64,000 nucleotides of DNA from Hymenobacter piscis. GTDB taxonomy: Bacteria > Bacteroidota > Bacteroidia > Cytophagales > Hymenobacteraceae. A program made the position numbers and the translations under genes. Each line of letters begins with the position of its first letter. The first letter of the stretch is position 1. The DNA is taken from positions 1 to 64,000 of the forward strand of contig NZ_JAHHZN010000019.1 of assembly GCF_018760735.1 (NCBI RefSeq), written 5' to 3'. Under the pieces are notes generated by a model. The model had not been told where the DNA came from. It did not search any database and saw nothing but the letters and a program-made list of their open reading frames with translations. Shown here in pieces: positions 8,807 through 18,502 of the stretch.

Positions 8807-11800
8807 ATGGCCCATCACTACCTTATCCGCGACATCGTTGTCGAAAATGCCCAAGCTGCGTTTGTCAGCGACGTACAGTTATCCTGGTATCCCCGCGACG
8901 AGCACAATGCCCCGCTAGCGGCCTCCTACCTCTGGACCGACCAGCGCATCAGCAAAGAGCTGCCCTCCGTGCAAGCCCTGCGGCTGCTCTGCGACAACTT
9001 CGAGTTCTATAAGCCCAACAAAAACCGGCATACCTGGCTGGCTACCTACGGGCATGGCAAGTCGCACTTGGCGCTGGCGCTGGCCAATTTCTTCGGTCAG
9101 CCCTACGAGTCGCCCATTGTCCAGGACCTACTGGCCGGCATCGAGCACGCTAACGACGACATTGCCCAGCGCCTGCGCGCTTTCAAGCAGAAGGGTGCCC
9201 CGCACCTGGTCGTGCGCCTGCGCGGCGACCGACCTTTGTCGCTCACCCAATCCCTCATTGCGGGCCTCGAAGAGGCCCTGTCCGAGCACCCCGGCACGCA
9301 AGGCGCCGAGCTAGGCCTGTGGTTCGATGCGGCCCTCAAGATGCTGGATACCCTGGATGACAAGAAGCAGGAGGAGGCCAGCACCTACCTGCTCGACAAA
9401 AAGGGAATCGACCTGGCCCAGCTGAAAGCCGACATCAAAGCGCACAAAACGGGCCTTTATGATCTGACGCGCAACGTCTGGAAGCACTTATTTGGCTTCA
9501 AGCCCGACCTGAAAGGCGAGCTGAATCCAAAAGAAATGCTCGAGCAGGTTGTCAAGGACTATTGCGGCGACCCTGATTCGGGCAAACCCTGTTCGGGTAT
9601 TCTCATCCTGTTCGATGAGTTCGGCCGTTTCGTGGAGTCCTACGCCGGCAACTACGACACCCAGGGCGAAAACCTGCCGCTGCAAAGCCTGCTCGATGCC
9701 ATGGAAACCCTGCGCAACCGGGCCGCTTTCGTCAGCTTCACGCAGTACAAGCCCGAAGAAATAGCCCGACGCAAGCTCCAGGCCCGGGGCGCCGGCGCCG
9801 AAACGATGGCCAACATCGTGCAGGAGCTGAACCGCCTGCCCGCCAACCAACACCACGCCCTGGCTTCGCCCCTCGAAGCCGTACTCGATGGTTACCTCCA
9901 GCAGCAAGATGACCAGTGGAACGACCTGACCGCCGATGACGCCATCTGGGACGAAGTAGTCAACGCCATCGATCTGGTGAAGCTGCTGTTTCCGGTGCGC
10001 TACACCGAAGCCAACGGCTGGACCGACGAGAAGCTGCGCGAAGCCATCGGCAAAGGCTGCTTCCCGCTGCACCCGCTCACCACGGCCCTGCTGTGCGGCG
10101 CCAGCCTCCGCGGCGACACTGCCCGCTCGGTGCTAGGCTTCGTCGAAGACCGAATCCGGGCCTGGGCCCCGCTGCCCGCGCTTACACCCGACGGCCACCT
10201 CAACTGGGTGTATCCCATTGAGCTGGTCGCCTATTTTGGTGAAGCCCTGGCCCCGTCCGAAACCGCCTGGCTCCGCTACGACGAAGCCCGCCGCAAATCC
10301 CCCGACACGCCCACCAACCGCGCCGTGCTGGCCGCCATGTTTCTCTTCGAAACCGTCGGCCTGCAGCCGGGCAGCACCCCCGCCGACGAGTACCCCAGCC
10401 TGATTGGCGCACTAACGGGCCTGTCCGCCGCCGAAGCTACCGCCGCTTTGCAAACCCTGGCCGCCGATGCCCACATCGAATACGATGCAGGCCAGCGTAA
10501 GTACCTGTTCTGGGCAGTAGGTCAGAGCGGTGCCGATGCCACCAAAGCCCTTAACGACGAGCTGAATGGGCTACTTAGTAATGCTTCGTTGGTAGAAGAG
10601 AAGTTAGCTAGTATCTTATCAGACAATGTATTTACGGATGAAGGACACGTTGGCAACCCAGAAGCTTGGCGAGCAGAAGTACTGCCCCTCAGTCGTTTTG
10701 AGTGGACTGCCGCTACTCTTGCTGATAAAATAGCGCGCTTTAAGTACGATTCTAGGCACCAAAGCCTGCTTGCCGCTCCACGGGGCTACGTACTCCGCGC
10801 AATTGCTATCGACGATGCAGATGTAAACTGGTTCCAGGAGCATGCCGACCAAGTTTTTCAACAAGCGTTGCTCAGGGTAGAACCTAACTCACCGCCACCG
10901 GTGGTATTGGTGTTGCCAACCATGCCTCAAGATGGTTTAGTAAAGGCGTTATTGAAAAAACATCTGCTGGAGGGGTGGGGGCACGAAACCCGGACTGCTC
11001 TAGGCGAACAAGCACTACAGCAGCTTGAAAACAAAGTAGATGAAGAAGTAGCCAGCAACTGGGAATTGCTTTGGCAGGAGGAAAACCGACTGTCATCCTG
11101 GTATTGCCCGGCAGTTTACCAATCTGGTGTTATGGCTCGTTTGGGGGGAAGCATTCATCCTTCCTTGCAAAATGCGTTGAAGTCCACGTATGAAGTGGCC
11201 TACAACCGGGCAGCACCTTTCACGACAGAAGACCAGAAAGTCAACTTCAAACGTGGAGTTGCGAGAGCATGTCAGTTTCTAGTACGTGGGACTTTTAACG
11301 GTTGGGCCGAAGCTGTTGCACCGAGAGCGGAGGGCCGTGCCCGTGACCTGTATAACAACTACCTGAAAAACGGACCCAAAACGTCTTGGGGCGTCATCGA
11401 CAACCGCGAGAAAGTGCGCGAGCCTTCCGATGAGCTAGTCAAACAAGCATGGGATTTGCTCGATCAGGCGGTACCTGCCGGTGCCGAGCGAGCGTCGCTC
11501 CGCAGCACGCTGCTGACGTTGCTGAATGTTCCGTACGGCTACGATTACTACTCTCTGGGCCTGCTCTTCTGTGCCTGGTACGGCTGCCACCGCCACGAAG
11601 TAAAGCTGTACCGCGGCGCTACCGGGCCCAGCTTTACGCCCGATGAATGGCTTGGCGATGAAAACAACTTTCAGAACCTGATTAGCTCTTTGCTTGGCTA
11701 TTACGACGTGTGCGTAACGCGCATCGACAAGGGCAAGGTTGAAAGCGAAGTAGCCCAACTCGTAGAGGCAATCAATGACGGGAAAGAGTTTAGCCAGGTC

Positions 11801-13138
11801 GAAGCGGACAACGCCACCGGTAAACTCACGAGCTACCTCTCCGACCCCGCTGCAGACGAGTCGCGGCTTAGCCAAGTCCAAGAGGCCATTGTGCTGCTCG
11901 ATAAAGACCGTGCTCTAGCCACTGACTATCACAACCACCTGCTCGAGCTACAAAAGCAGTTGACCAACAACTTCCCCGCCAACCTAAGCGGGGTGAAGTC
12001 ACTGGCAACGTTATTGGAGCAAGTACGCCAAAAGCCCGACCTGGGCTGTCTCAAATTCGACCAACCAGAGCTGGTTGCCGAAATTGAACAGGCCATCCTG
12101 TCGAAACTCGGCTCTACCGTCATGCAGGCCAGCAATATTCTGGCCCGGCTAACTTCCCTGGAAAAACACAGCGCGCAGCTAGAGAACCTGACGTACTTGC
12201 GGATAGCAGTGAACGGCACCGGTCACGCACCAAGTATGGCCCTGGTGAAACAGGCCACCGACAACTTGGCCAGTGAACATCGAAAGCGCACCGAAGAAGC
12301 CCAGGATCTGGATTTTATTGAAAAGCTGGAAGCTGCCGAAAAAGCCGAGAAACAGCGCCGGCTGAGTGAATTACGCTTCTGGCTACCGGTGCTGGAGTTG
12401 CAGCAGGTCTTTGCCGAATCCACGGAAGAGCGTCGCCAGAAAATTGTAGAGAAGATTCAGAAAGGCATTCAAACACACAAAACGTTTCTGGCCAATGCCC
12501 AGGCCAAAGCCGCTGAACTGACAACTCGCACGTCGGTGGCCAGCCTGCTCAAGTCCCTTTACAGCGCCCAAGCCGACTACCAGGAAGCCGAGCCTGAACA
12601 GAGCGAGCTGACAATCCTTATCGAGCGTTGCGAGTCGTTCGACAAGGTGCTTAAAGAGCTAGAGGACCTGAAAAATAAGAAGGCAATGGATGGCAAGGAA
12701 CTAGCCACGTTGCTGAAAAATTACGACACTCTAGCTGCCGATGCTTGTTTATCCGAGACGCAGCGCCAGTTCGTGCTGGAACTGCGCAATAAGAAAGAGG
12801 CCAAGTTCAATGCTCGCGTGCAAAAGGCTGTGGAGGAATTAATAAAGCTCGAAGCCCGCAGCACCAGCGACGAATCACCAGCGCTGGTAATGGATGCCTT
12901 GCGCCAGGGCCGCCACAATGGTCTACGCTTCCTGCCGACCGACCACCAAAGCCGGCTTAAAGCGGTAGAGGGTACGCTCAACAACCGCATTGGCGAAGAC
13001 GCGACCGAAAAAATCCAGGATTTGTTTCTGTGCATCACCAATCTCCAGCAACGCCGGCAGTGCTACGAGAAGCTGCGCGACTTGCTCGCCCTACCCAGCA
13101 GTAGTGCTAGGGAAGTGCCCGCCCCAACTTCTAACTAA
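8807..13138 (+). CDS. brxC: BrxC: large BREX P-loop ATPase
   Basis: A 1443-residue ATPase with Walker A in TYGHGKSH (residues 80-87) and Walker B ILILFDE (265-271) followed by FGRFVES, the pattern of BrxC/PglY proteins. The C-terminal third (about 1000-1400) is charged and coiled-coil-like (for example EKLEAAEKAEKQRRLSELR). It lies directly upstream of pglZ, as in BREX loci. BrxC is an essential BREX component, thought to couple ATP use to DNA or partner binding. At 1443 residues it is longer than the usual 1100-1250 of type 1 BrxC. GC content dips in 10570-11300, a weaker version of the shift seen at 6700-7930. Confidence 0.82.
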   Translation: MAHHYLIRDIVVENAQAAFVSDVQLSWYPRDEHNAPLAASYLWTDQRISKELPSVQALRLLCDNFEFYKPNKNRHTWLATYGHGKSHLALALANFFGQPYESPIVQDLLAGIEHANDDIAQRLRAFKQKGAPHLVVRLRGDRPLSLTQSLIAGLEEALSEHPGTQGAELGLWFDAALKMLDTLDDKKQEEASTYLLDKKGIDLAQLKADIKAHKTGLYDLTRNVWKHLFGFKPDLKGELNPKEMLEQVVKDYCGDPDSGKPCSGILILFDEFGRFVESYAGNYDTQGENLPLQSLLDAMETLRNRAAFVSFTQYKPEEIARRKLQARGAGAETMANIVQELNRLPANQHHALASPLEAVLDGYLQQQDDQWNDLTADDAIWDEVVNAIDLVKLLFPVRYTEANGWTDEKLREAIGKGCFPLHPLTTALLCGASLRGDTARSVLGFVEDRIRAWAPLPALTPDGHLNWVYPIELVAYFGEALAPSETAWLRYDEARRKSPDTPTNRAVLAAMFLFETVGLQPGSTPADEYPSLIGALTGLSAAEATAALQTLAADAHIEYDAGQRKYLFWAVGQSGADATKALNDELNGLLSNASLVEEKLASILSDNVFTDEGHVGNPEAWRAEVLPLSRFEWTAATLADKIARFKYDSRHQSLLAAPRGYVLRAIAIDDADVNWFQEHADQVFQQALLRVEPNSPPPVVLVLPTMPQDGLVKALLKKHLLEGWGHETRTALGEQALQQLENKVDEEVASNWELLWQEENRLSSWYCPAVYQSGVMARLGGSIHPSLQNALKSTYEVAYNRAAPFTTEDQKVNFKRGVARACQFLVRGTFNGWAEAVAPRAEGRARDLYNNYLKNGPKTSWGVIDNREKVREPSDELVKQAWDLLDQAVPAGAERASLRSTLLTLLNVPYGYDYYSLGLLFCAWYGCHRHEVKLYRGATGPSFTPDEWLGDENNFQNLISSLLGYYDVCVTRIDKGKVESEVAQLVEAINDGKEFSQVEADNATGKLTSYLSDPAADESRLSQVQEAIVLLDKDRALATDYHNHLLELQKQLTNNFPANLSGVKSLATLLEQVRQKPDLGCLKFDQPELVAEIEQAILSKLGSTVMQASNILARLTSLEKHSAQLENLTYLRIAVNGTGHAPSMALVKQATDNLASEHRKRTEEAQDLDFIEKLEAAEKAEKQRRLSELRFWLPVLELQQVFAESTEERRQKIVEKIQKGIQTHKTFLANAQAKAAELTTRTSVASLLKSLYSAQADYQEAEPEQSELTILIERCESFDKVLKELEDLKNKKAMDGKELATLLKNYDTLAADACLSETQRQFVLELRNKKEAKFNARVQKAVEELIKLEARSTSDESPALVMDALRQGRHNGLRFLPTDHQSRLKAVEGTLNNRIGEDATEKIQDLFLCITNLQQRRQCYEKLRDLLALPSSSAREVPAPTSN

Positions 13139-13147
13139 GCATCGTCC

Positions 13148-15448
13148 GTGCCCATTCCTGCTTCGTTACCCACCCTACGGCTCGACCGCGACGGCGACGC
13201 CCCCGTGCAGCCCAACTACACGTTGGTTACCACCGAGGCTGAGTGGCTGGCGCATATGGTGGCGCCGGTAAGTGGTTTGCCCTCCCTGGCGCTGCACGTA
13301 CGCGGTACCACCCAGCTATGCGACTGGGCATCAACGTACTGGAAAGCCCACGGTGGCGACGTACAGCTGTGTGAGTCGCCCCGGAAAGCGCTGCATCGTA
13401 TCTGCCCAGCACTTACGCCTGAGCAGGGCAAGGAACTGATGGCTGAGCTGACTGCGCTGTCAACGCTTCCGGTTGAGCTAACGGTGACCACTGTTTTGGG
13501 AGTGCTATACCCGAGCTTTCCAGCATGGGAAGGACCAAACGAGGAGGGAGGCGCTGCAAGTTGGTTTGGCTTTGCGGCAAAATGGCTGCTATGGCGTAGC
13601 AACCATTCTTTCAATTGGTCCGCTAGTCATCGGGCACTAGTCGAAAAAGCAATAGGCAGCTGGACAACCGGAAGTCAAGCGGCGCTTCTGCCTGTAGATG
13701 AAACGGGTGCTCAACAAGTGCTGGCAGCATGGCTAGGAATTCAGCCGTTGGCTACCATGGATTTGCCCGTGCAGCAGGCGTTAGCAGTGGCTCCGGAGTT
13801 TCCTCTCGCGGTACCTACGGCTTGGCTCAACGTGGCTAACCAAGAATTCGGGAAGCAGCTGTTGGCCCTAGCTGCTGGTCTTGCAAGTGACTTGGCTCCC
13901 TCAGTTCTGGCTTGGTGGCAGGCACAACAGGACCACCCACAACCCGCTGCTATCCAGCAGGCGTCGGTCAATGTCTTACTTAAGTTTCTGCCCCAGCATC
14001 CGCAGGCATTATCCGAGCGCATACTCGAACTGCTCGTCCGCCAAGCATCCAGGACGGCGCTTGATCGTCTGCGTCCCCTGGTTCCGGCTCCCGTGCCCCC
14101 ACCTATGCCCACTACTCCTGCGGAGGTGTTGCAGTGGACAACTAAACATTATTTGCCGTACCGGCGGTGGCAGGCACTCGCAAAGGAAACCACCGCCGCT
14201 GTGCACGTCGATAATGCTGCGCGAGCGTTTGGCAACTGGTTCCTCGATCATTACCACGAGTTACTAGGAACCTCGTACCCCTACCAGCAGCTGCATTGGG
14301 CCCAACATGCCAACGAGCCTGACCCGCAGACGGTCACCCTTTGGGTAATTGCTGATGGACTAGGCTGGCTCGATGCCCACCGGCTGCAAACATATTTGCT
14401 GCAGGAATGCCAGGAAGAGTTGGTGTTGAACGCTGCTACGCCTTGCTTTGGCCTAGTGCCCTCAATCACGCATTTCACCAAGAACAGTGTACGTTGGGGA
14501 CTGTCCCCGGCCCTGGCCCTGAGCGAGGCGCTGCCCGAGCCAAAGCACCCAGACGTAGGGGCCAATCGTGATTTTTCCGCAATAACCGAATTTGCCCAGC
14601 CCGGCGACCTATTGGTATGGCGGCCCATCGACCCCGACCACGCCTACCACGTCTCCGGCGACGAAGCATTCGTCCGCAACGGCGCCGACCACGCCCTCCG
14701 CGGGCTAGCTTCCAATATTGCCAATGCCGTGCGAGCAATATCTCCCGACGTACCACTGCGTCTGCTCCTTACTACCGACCACGGCCGGATGCTAGGCGCA
14801 AGTGAACGAACCTTGCCAGTGCCAGCCGGCTGCAGTGCCAGTGGCCGAGCAGCCTATGCCGCTCCGGGGGCACCCCGCCCCGCGCCCGATTCCGACGACA
14901 TCCGTTGGCTGGCTCCCGACCTCTATTCGCTTCCCGGTTGGGTAGGCGTTGCGCTTAGCGACGCCGCTTTCAAAGTACCGCTCAAGAAAGAGGGCTCTGC
15001 CCGTGGCGGTACCGAGCTGTTCCCGCACGGCGGCGTGTGGCCAGAAGAGGTAGTGGTACCGTGGTTTGAGTTTGGACGGGCCGAAGCCGAAGCGCCGCTC
15101 ATTACAGCTACGCTGAGTGGTGCCGCCCCCGCTGGCAGATCAGGTATTGCTACGTTGGAGCTTCTTAATCCCAGCGTCCGAACGCTTACCCTGCGCGAGC
15201 TGCATGTGCGCTTAGGAAATAAGCAAACACAAATATTGCCATTAGCGGGCAGCTGCCCGGGTTTGCAGACGCTGTCGGTGAGTGTTCAGCTACCGGATTG
15301 GCCCGATTCAGCCCAACTCCAAACGGCCCAAGCCAAAGTGCTACTGCAAACGACAGACCTGCAGGAACACACCTGCTCCGTAGGCCTTAACCTACGCAAC
15401 ACCGGCCTCCAAGACCGCACCGACGACATCCTCGCGGACCTTTTTTAA
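13148..15448 (+). CDS. pglZ: PglZ: BREX alkaline-phosphatase-superfamily protein
   Basis: A 766-residue protein starting with GTG ten bases after brxC. The PglZ domain is in the C-terminal half: IADGLGWLDAHR (D403), the metal-site TTDHGRML (D544, H545) and FPHGGVWPEEVVVP (near 620-635) are the three conserved blocks of the alkaline-phosphatase fold in PglZ. The N-terminal 350 residues are helical and more variable. PglZ is the signature protein of all BREX types; metal-dependent nuclease or phosphatase activity has been described for some members. Together with BrxC and BrxL it should form the phage-exclusion arm. Metal-site residues appear intact. Confidence 0.88.
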   Translation: MPIPASLPTLRLDRDGDAPVQPNYTLVTTEAEWLAHMVAPVSGLPSLALHVRGTTQLCDWASTYWKAHGGDVQLCESPRKALHRICPALTPEQGKELMAELTALSTLPVELTVTTVLGVLYPSFPAWEGPNEEGGAASWFGFAAKWLLWRSNHSFNWSASHRALVEKAIGSWTTGSQAALLPVDETGAQQVLAAWLGIQPLATMDLPVQQALAVAPEFPLAVPTAWLNVANQEFGKQLLALAAGLASDLAPSVLAWWQAQQDHPQPAAIQQASVNVLLKFLPQHPQALSERILELLVRQASRTALDRLRPLVPAPVPPPMPTTPAEVLQWTTKHYLPYRRWQALAKETTAAVHVDNAARAFGNWFLDHYHELLGTSYPYQQLHWAQHANEPDPQTVTLWVIADGLGWLDAHRLQTYLLQECQEELVLNAATPCFGLVPSITHFTKNSVRWGLSPALALSEALPEPKHPDVGANRDFSAITEFAQPGDLLVWRPIDPDHAYHVSGDEAFVRNGADHALRGLASNIANAVRAISPDVPLRLLLTTDHGRMLGASERTLPVPAGCSASGRAAYAAPGAPRPAPDSDDIRWLAPDLYSLPGWVGVALSDAAFKVPLKKEGSARGGTELFPHGGVWPEEVVVPWFEFGRAEAEAPLITATLSGAAPAGRSGIATLELLNPSVRTLTLRELHVRLGNKQTQILPLAGSCPGLQTLSVSVQLPDWPDSAQLQTAQAKVLLQTTDLQEHTCSVGLNLRNTGLQDRTDDILADLF

Positions 15449-15472
15449 ACAGTTGCTCCCCACCAGCTTGCT

Positions 15473-16915
15473 ATGCTAGACTCCACCGATACCACACAAG
15501 CCACCGCCGAAACGTTGGAGGCCAAAATCAACCGCGTCTTCGGCAACGTCGCCATCGACAAACGGCGGCTGCGGGCTTCCGCCTTAAAAGACCGCGGCAT
15601 CCCCGGCTATGTCGCCGAGTGGGTACTCGATACGGTTGTGCCCGGGGCGGGGCCGTTGAGCATAGAGGAAGCTACAAAAGTGAATGAATGGGCGGCACGG
15701 GTTGTGCCCAAACCAGACGAAGGCAATATCCTGCGCAACCAACTCTATGCCGGTCAGTCGTTGAAAGTACTGACGCCAGTGCAGGTTGATGTGCTGCTTT
15801 CTCAGAAACGCGCCGACCGCATTGCGCGTCTGCCGCAATTGGGAATTCACGACGCGCACATCACCGATGAGCTGGTCAACAAACACCCGGCCTTGCTCAA
15901 ACAAGGTATGTGGGGGGTAGCCGAGCTACTGTACATTCCGGAGCAAGGCGTAGCCATTACGGGCTTCCGACCTATGCAGGCCACCGTCAACTTGGAGGCT
16001 TGGCGCGAGGCACGGGGGCATTTCACCCTCGAAGAGTGGCGGGCCTTGCTGCTTACGTCGATGGGGTACAACCCCACCGCCTATACTCCCGACCAACAGA
16101 TGCTTGTGTTGGCCCGCTTATTACCACTTGTGCAAAAAAACTTGCATCTGATGGAGCTGGCTCCTAAAGGCACGGGTAAGAGCTACGTGTATGAAAACAT
16201 TTCGCCGATGGTACGCCTCGTTAGCGGGGGCAACGTGTCGCCGGCAGTGCTGTTTGTAAACAACAGCAACGCCCTGCCTGGGCTGCTGGCCCGCTACTCA
16301 GTAGTGGTGCTAGACGAAATTCAAACGCTGAAATTCGAAAGCCCCGCCGAGATAGTGGGTGGTTTGAAAGGCTACTTGGCCAACGGCCTCATTACCCGAG
16401 GCGGCCTGCACCAACTAGCTTCCGATTGTGGTTTCGTCATGCTGGCCAATATCAAGCTAGATGCGCAGCAGCGCCCCGTTGCTGACCCCTTAATGCTTGA
16501 GCTACCTAGTTTCCTACAAGAAACAGCGTTTCTGGACCGTATGCGGGGCCTTATTCCTGGCTGGCAAATTCCGAAACTAACCGCTGCCAACTTTGCCCAA
16601 GGTACCGGCCTCAAAGCCGACTACTTCGGTGACATTCTCATTGAGCTGCGTCACAATCTTGAAGCCGATGCCTATTGTGCCCAACACGTAAATCTGAGTG
16701 GCAAAGCCTACCAGCGTAACCAAGAAAGCGTCCGTGCGCTAACTAGTGGCTATTTCAAGTTGTTGTTCCCCGACCAAAAGGCCACTCAGGCCGAGTTCTA
16801 CGAACACTGCATACGCCCGGCCGTGAAACTTCGACAAGGCATCTGGAATCAGCTATACAATCTGGATGCGGAATACCGTCAGTTCGACCGGGAGATAGTA
16901 CTCATTCTTGGCTAA
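15473..16915 (+). CDS. brxL: BrxL: BREX AAA+ protein, short form
   Basis: A 480-residue BrxL-like protein. About 225 residues of N-terminal domain precede a Walker A APKGTGKSY (P231-S237) and Walker B VVVLDEIQT (277-284); between them VLFVNNSNALPGLLARYS and after them GGLKGYLANGLITRGG are typical BrxL sequences. BrxL is an AAA+ ring protein that binds DNA; type 1 versions of about 680 residues add a Lon-protease-like C-terminal domain. Here the protein stops soon after the AAA+ module, so that domain is missing, which fits the shorter type 4 form. The gene follows pglZ by 24 bases and precedes the desulfurase by 9. Confidence 0.85.
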   Translation: MLDSTDTTQATAETLEAKINRVFGNVAIDKRRLRASALKDRGIPGYVAEWVLDTVVPGAGPLSIEEATKVNEWAARVVPKPDEGNILRNQLYAGQSLKVLTPVQVDVLLSQKRADRIARLPQLGIHDAHITDELVNKHPALLKQGMWGVAELLYIPEQGVAITGFRPMQATVNLEAWREARGHFTLEEWRALLLTSMGYNPTAYTPDQQMLVLARLLPLVQKNLHLMELAPKGTGKSYVYENISPMVRLVSGGNVSPAVLFVNNSNALPGLLARYSVVVLDEIQTLKFESPAEIVGGLKGYLANGLITRGGLHQLASDCGFVMLANIKLDAQQRPVADPLMLELPSFLQETAFLDRMRGLIPGWQIPKLTAANFAQGTGLKADYFGDILIELRHNLEADAYCAQHVNLSGKAYQRNQESVRALTSGYFKLLFPDQKATQAEFYEHCIRPAVKLRQGIWNQLYNLDAEYRQFDREIVLILG

Positions 16916-16924
16916 GCAAACAGC

Positions 16925-18076
16925 ATGATTTACCTCGACCACCACGCTACTACCCCCTGCGACCCGCTCGTGCTGGAAGCCATGCTGCCCTACTTCACGG
17001 CGCAGTTCGGCAACCCGTCCTCGGCCCACGCCGCCGGCACGCGCACTGCCGACGCCGTGCAGCTAGCCCGCGAACAGGTAGCAGGACTAGTGGGAGCACA
17101 GCCCGGCGAGGTTATTTTTACCAGCGGCGCTACCGAAGCCAACAACCTAGCTCTCCTAGGTTACGCCCGGGCTGCTCGCATTACCAGCTCCCGTCGCCGC
17201 ATCATCATTTCGGCTATTGAGCATAAAGCCGTTACCAATCCCGCCAAGCAACTCGCCCGCGAAGGATTCGAAATAGTTGTGCTGCCGGTAGATGCCCAAG
17301 GCACCGTAGATCTGGCCGCCGCTGCTGAGGCCATTACTCCTGACACGCTCCTAGTGTCAATCCACGCTGCTAACGGCGAAATAGGTACAATCCAACCCAT
17401 AGCCAAGCTAGCCGAATTAGCGCATAATGCTGGCGCCTTACTGCATACCGACGCGGCCCAGGCCGTTGGCAAAATACCTGTGGACATGCTGGCTTGGGGA
17501 GCCGATATGCTCTCTATCAGCGGCCACAAACTATATGGCCCCCAAGGCATTGGTGCCCTGATAATACGCCATCCGCGCCGCACTCAGCTCGAGCCTCTTA
17601 GCTACGGTGGTGGCCAGGAGCGCAATTGGCGCCCGGGCACGCTCAACGTGCCCGGCATCGTGGGCCTCGGCGCCGCCTGCGCCCGCTGCGCCGAACTACT
17701 GCCCAGTGAAGCACCGCGCCTCGCCGCTCTGCGCGACGAGTTTGAGGGCAATATCCTTGCTGCCCTTCCCGACGCTCGTCGCAATGGCAACCCGCAGCAA
17801 CGCCTGCCCCACAACTCCAGCCTTACCTTCCCCAGCCTCGAAGCCGACGCTCTGTTAGCCCGCTTACCCAGCCTGGCTCTCAGCACCGGCTCCGCCTGCG
17901 ACGCGGGTACTGTGGAACCCTCCGCTACGCTGATCACCCTTGGTCTTTCCCGCGACGACGCCCGTGCTACGGTGCGAGTTGGGTTGGGGCGGCTAAATGA
18001 GTTTGATGAAGTGAGAAACGCTTCAATACACTTGATAAGTCAAGTAAATGTTCTTTACAAGTTGTTATCGCACTAA
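16925..18076 (+). CDS. Cysteine desulfurase (IscS/DndA/SspA type)
   Basis: A 383-residue PLP enzyme starting IYLDHHATTPCDP. The PLP lysine is K202 in SGHKLYGP, and the catalytic cysteine C325 lies in STGSACDAGTVEPS on the flexible loop. It would transfer sulfur from cysteine as a persulfide to an acceptor. As last gene of the operon, nine bases after brxL, it is best explained as the sulfur donor for the PAPS-reductase-like BrxP, the role DndA and SspA play in phosphorothioation. A housekeeping IscS is possible but less likely, because no iscU or other Fe-S assembly gene is near. The last 25 residues are AT-rich and unlike other family members, ending at the island edge. Confidence 0.9.
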   Translation: MIYLDHHATTPCDPLVLEAMLPYFTAQFGNPSSAHAAGTRTADAVQLAREQVAGLVGAQPGEVIFTSGATEANNLALLGYARAARITSSRRRIIISAIEHKAVTNPAKQLAREGFEIVVLPVDAQGTVDLAAAAEAITPDTLLVSIHAANGEIGTIQPIAKLAELAHNAGALLHTDAAQAVGKIPVDMLAWGADMLSISGHKLYGPQGIGALIIRHPRRTQLEPLSYGGGQERNWRPGTLNVPGIVGLGAACARCAELLPSEAPRLAALRDEFEGNILAALPDARRNGNPQQRLPHNSSLTFPSLEADALLARLPSLALSTGSACDAGTVEPSATLITLGLSRDDARATVRVGLGRLNEFDEVRNASIHLISQVNVLYKLLSH

Positions 18077-18089
18077 AAAACAACTTGAG

Positions 18090-18502
18090 GTAGGTGAGCA
18101 GGCCCATGCTCCAGCGGGCGGGCTCCAGGCCGTGGGGCCCTGGGTGATCCAGGTGCGCACCTTTCAGTACCGGCGGGTGCGGCTGCGCAGCGGGACGCCG
18201 GCGTAGGCCACGTGCACCGATTGGATCAAGGTTATCTGGCCGGAGTTCCACAGGTCGCCCTCGTCGGCGGCTAGCTTTTCGGGAGTGGAGGCCACTAGCA
18301 CCTGGTAGGCGGTTTGCTCCAGGCCGCGGGCGGGGCCGCTCAGCTCCCAGCTCAGGCGCGGGGCGGTGGCGTCGATGCCTTCGGGGTTGGTGAGCAGCTC
18401 GCAGCGCAGGCGCAGCAGCTGCACGGGGGCGGGCTTATCGGCGCGGAAGGCCGTCAGCAGCAGGGCGGTGAGAAGCGAAGAAAGTACAATGCGCAGGTTC
18501 AT
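18090..18502 (-). pseudogene. Alpha-L-rhamnosidase (GH78) N-terminal remnant
   Basis: Read leftwards from ATG 18502, the frame gives a signal-peptide-like start (MNLRIVLSSLLTALLLTAF) and then LRCELLTNPEGID and PRLSWEL, the typical beginning of Bacteroidota GH78 rhamnosidases. A TGA at about 18164 stands where the family has Trp (RYYWKVR-like), a frameshift follows, and coding resemblance continues as ARWSMGLLT in another frame until about 18090. There it stops, 14 bases from the stop codon of the cysteine desulfurase. The remaining roughly 85% of the gene is gone. This is the scar of whatever event placed the BREX operon here. Confidence 0.75.
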
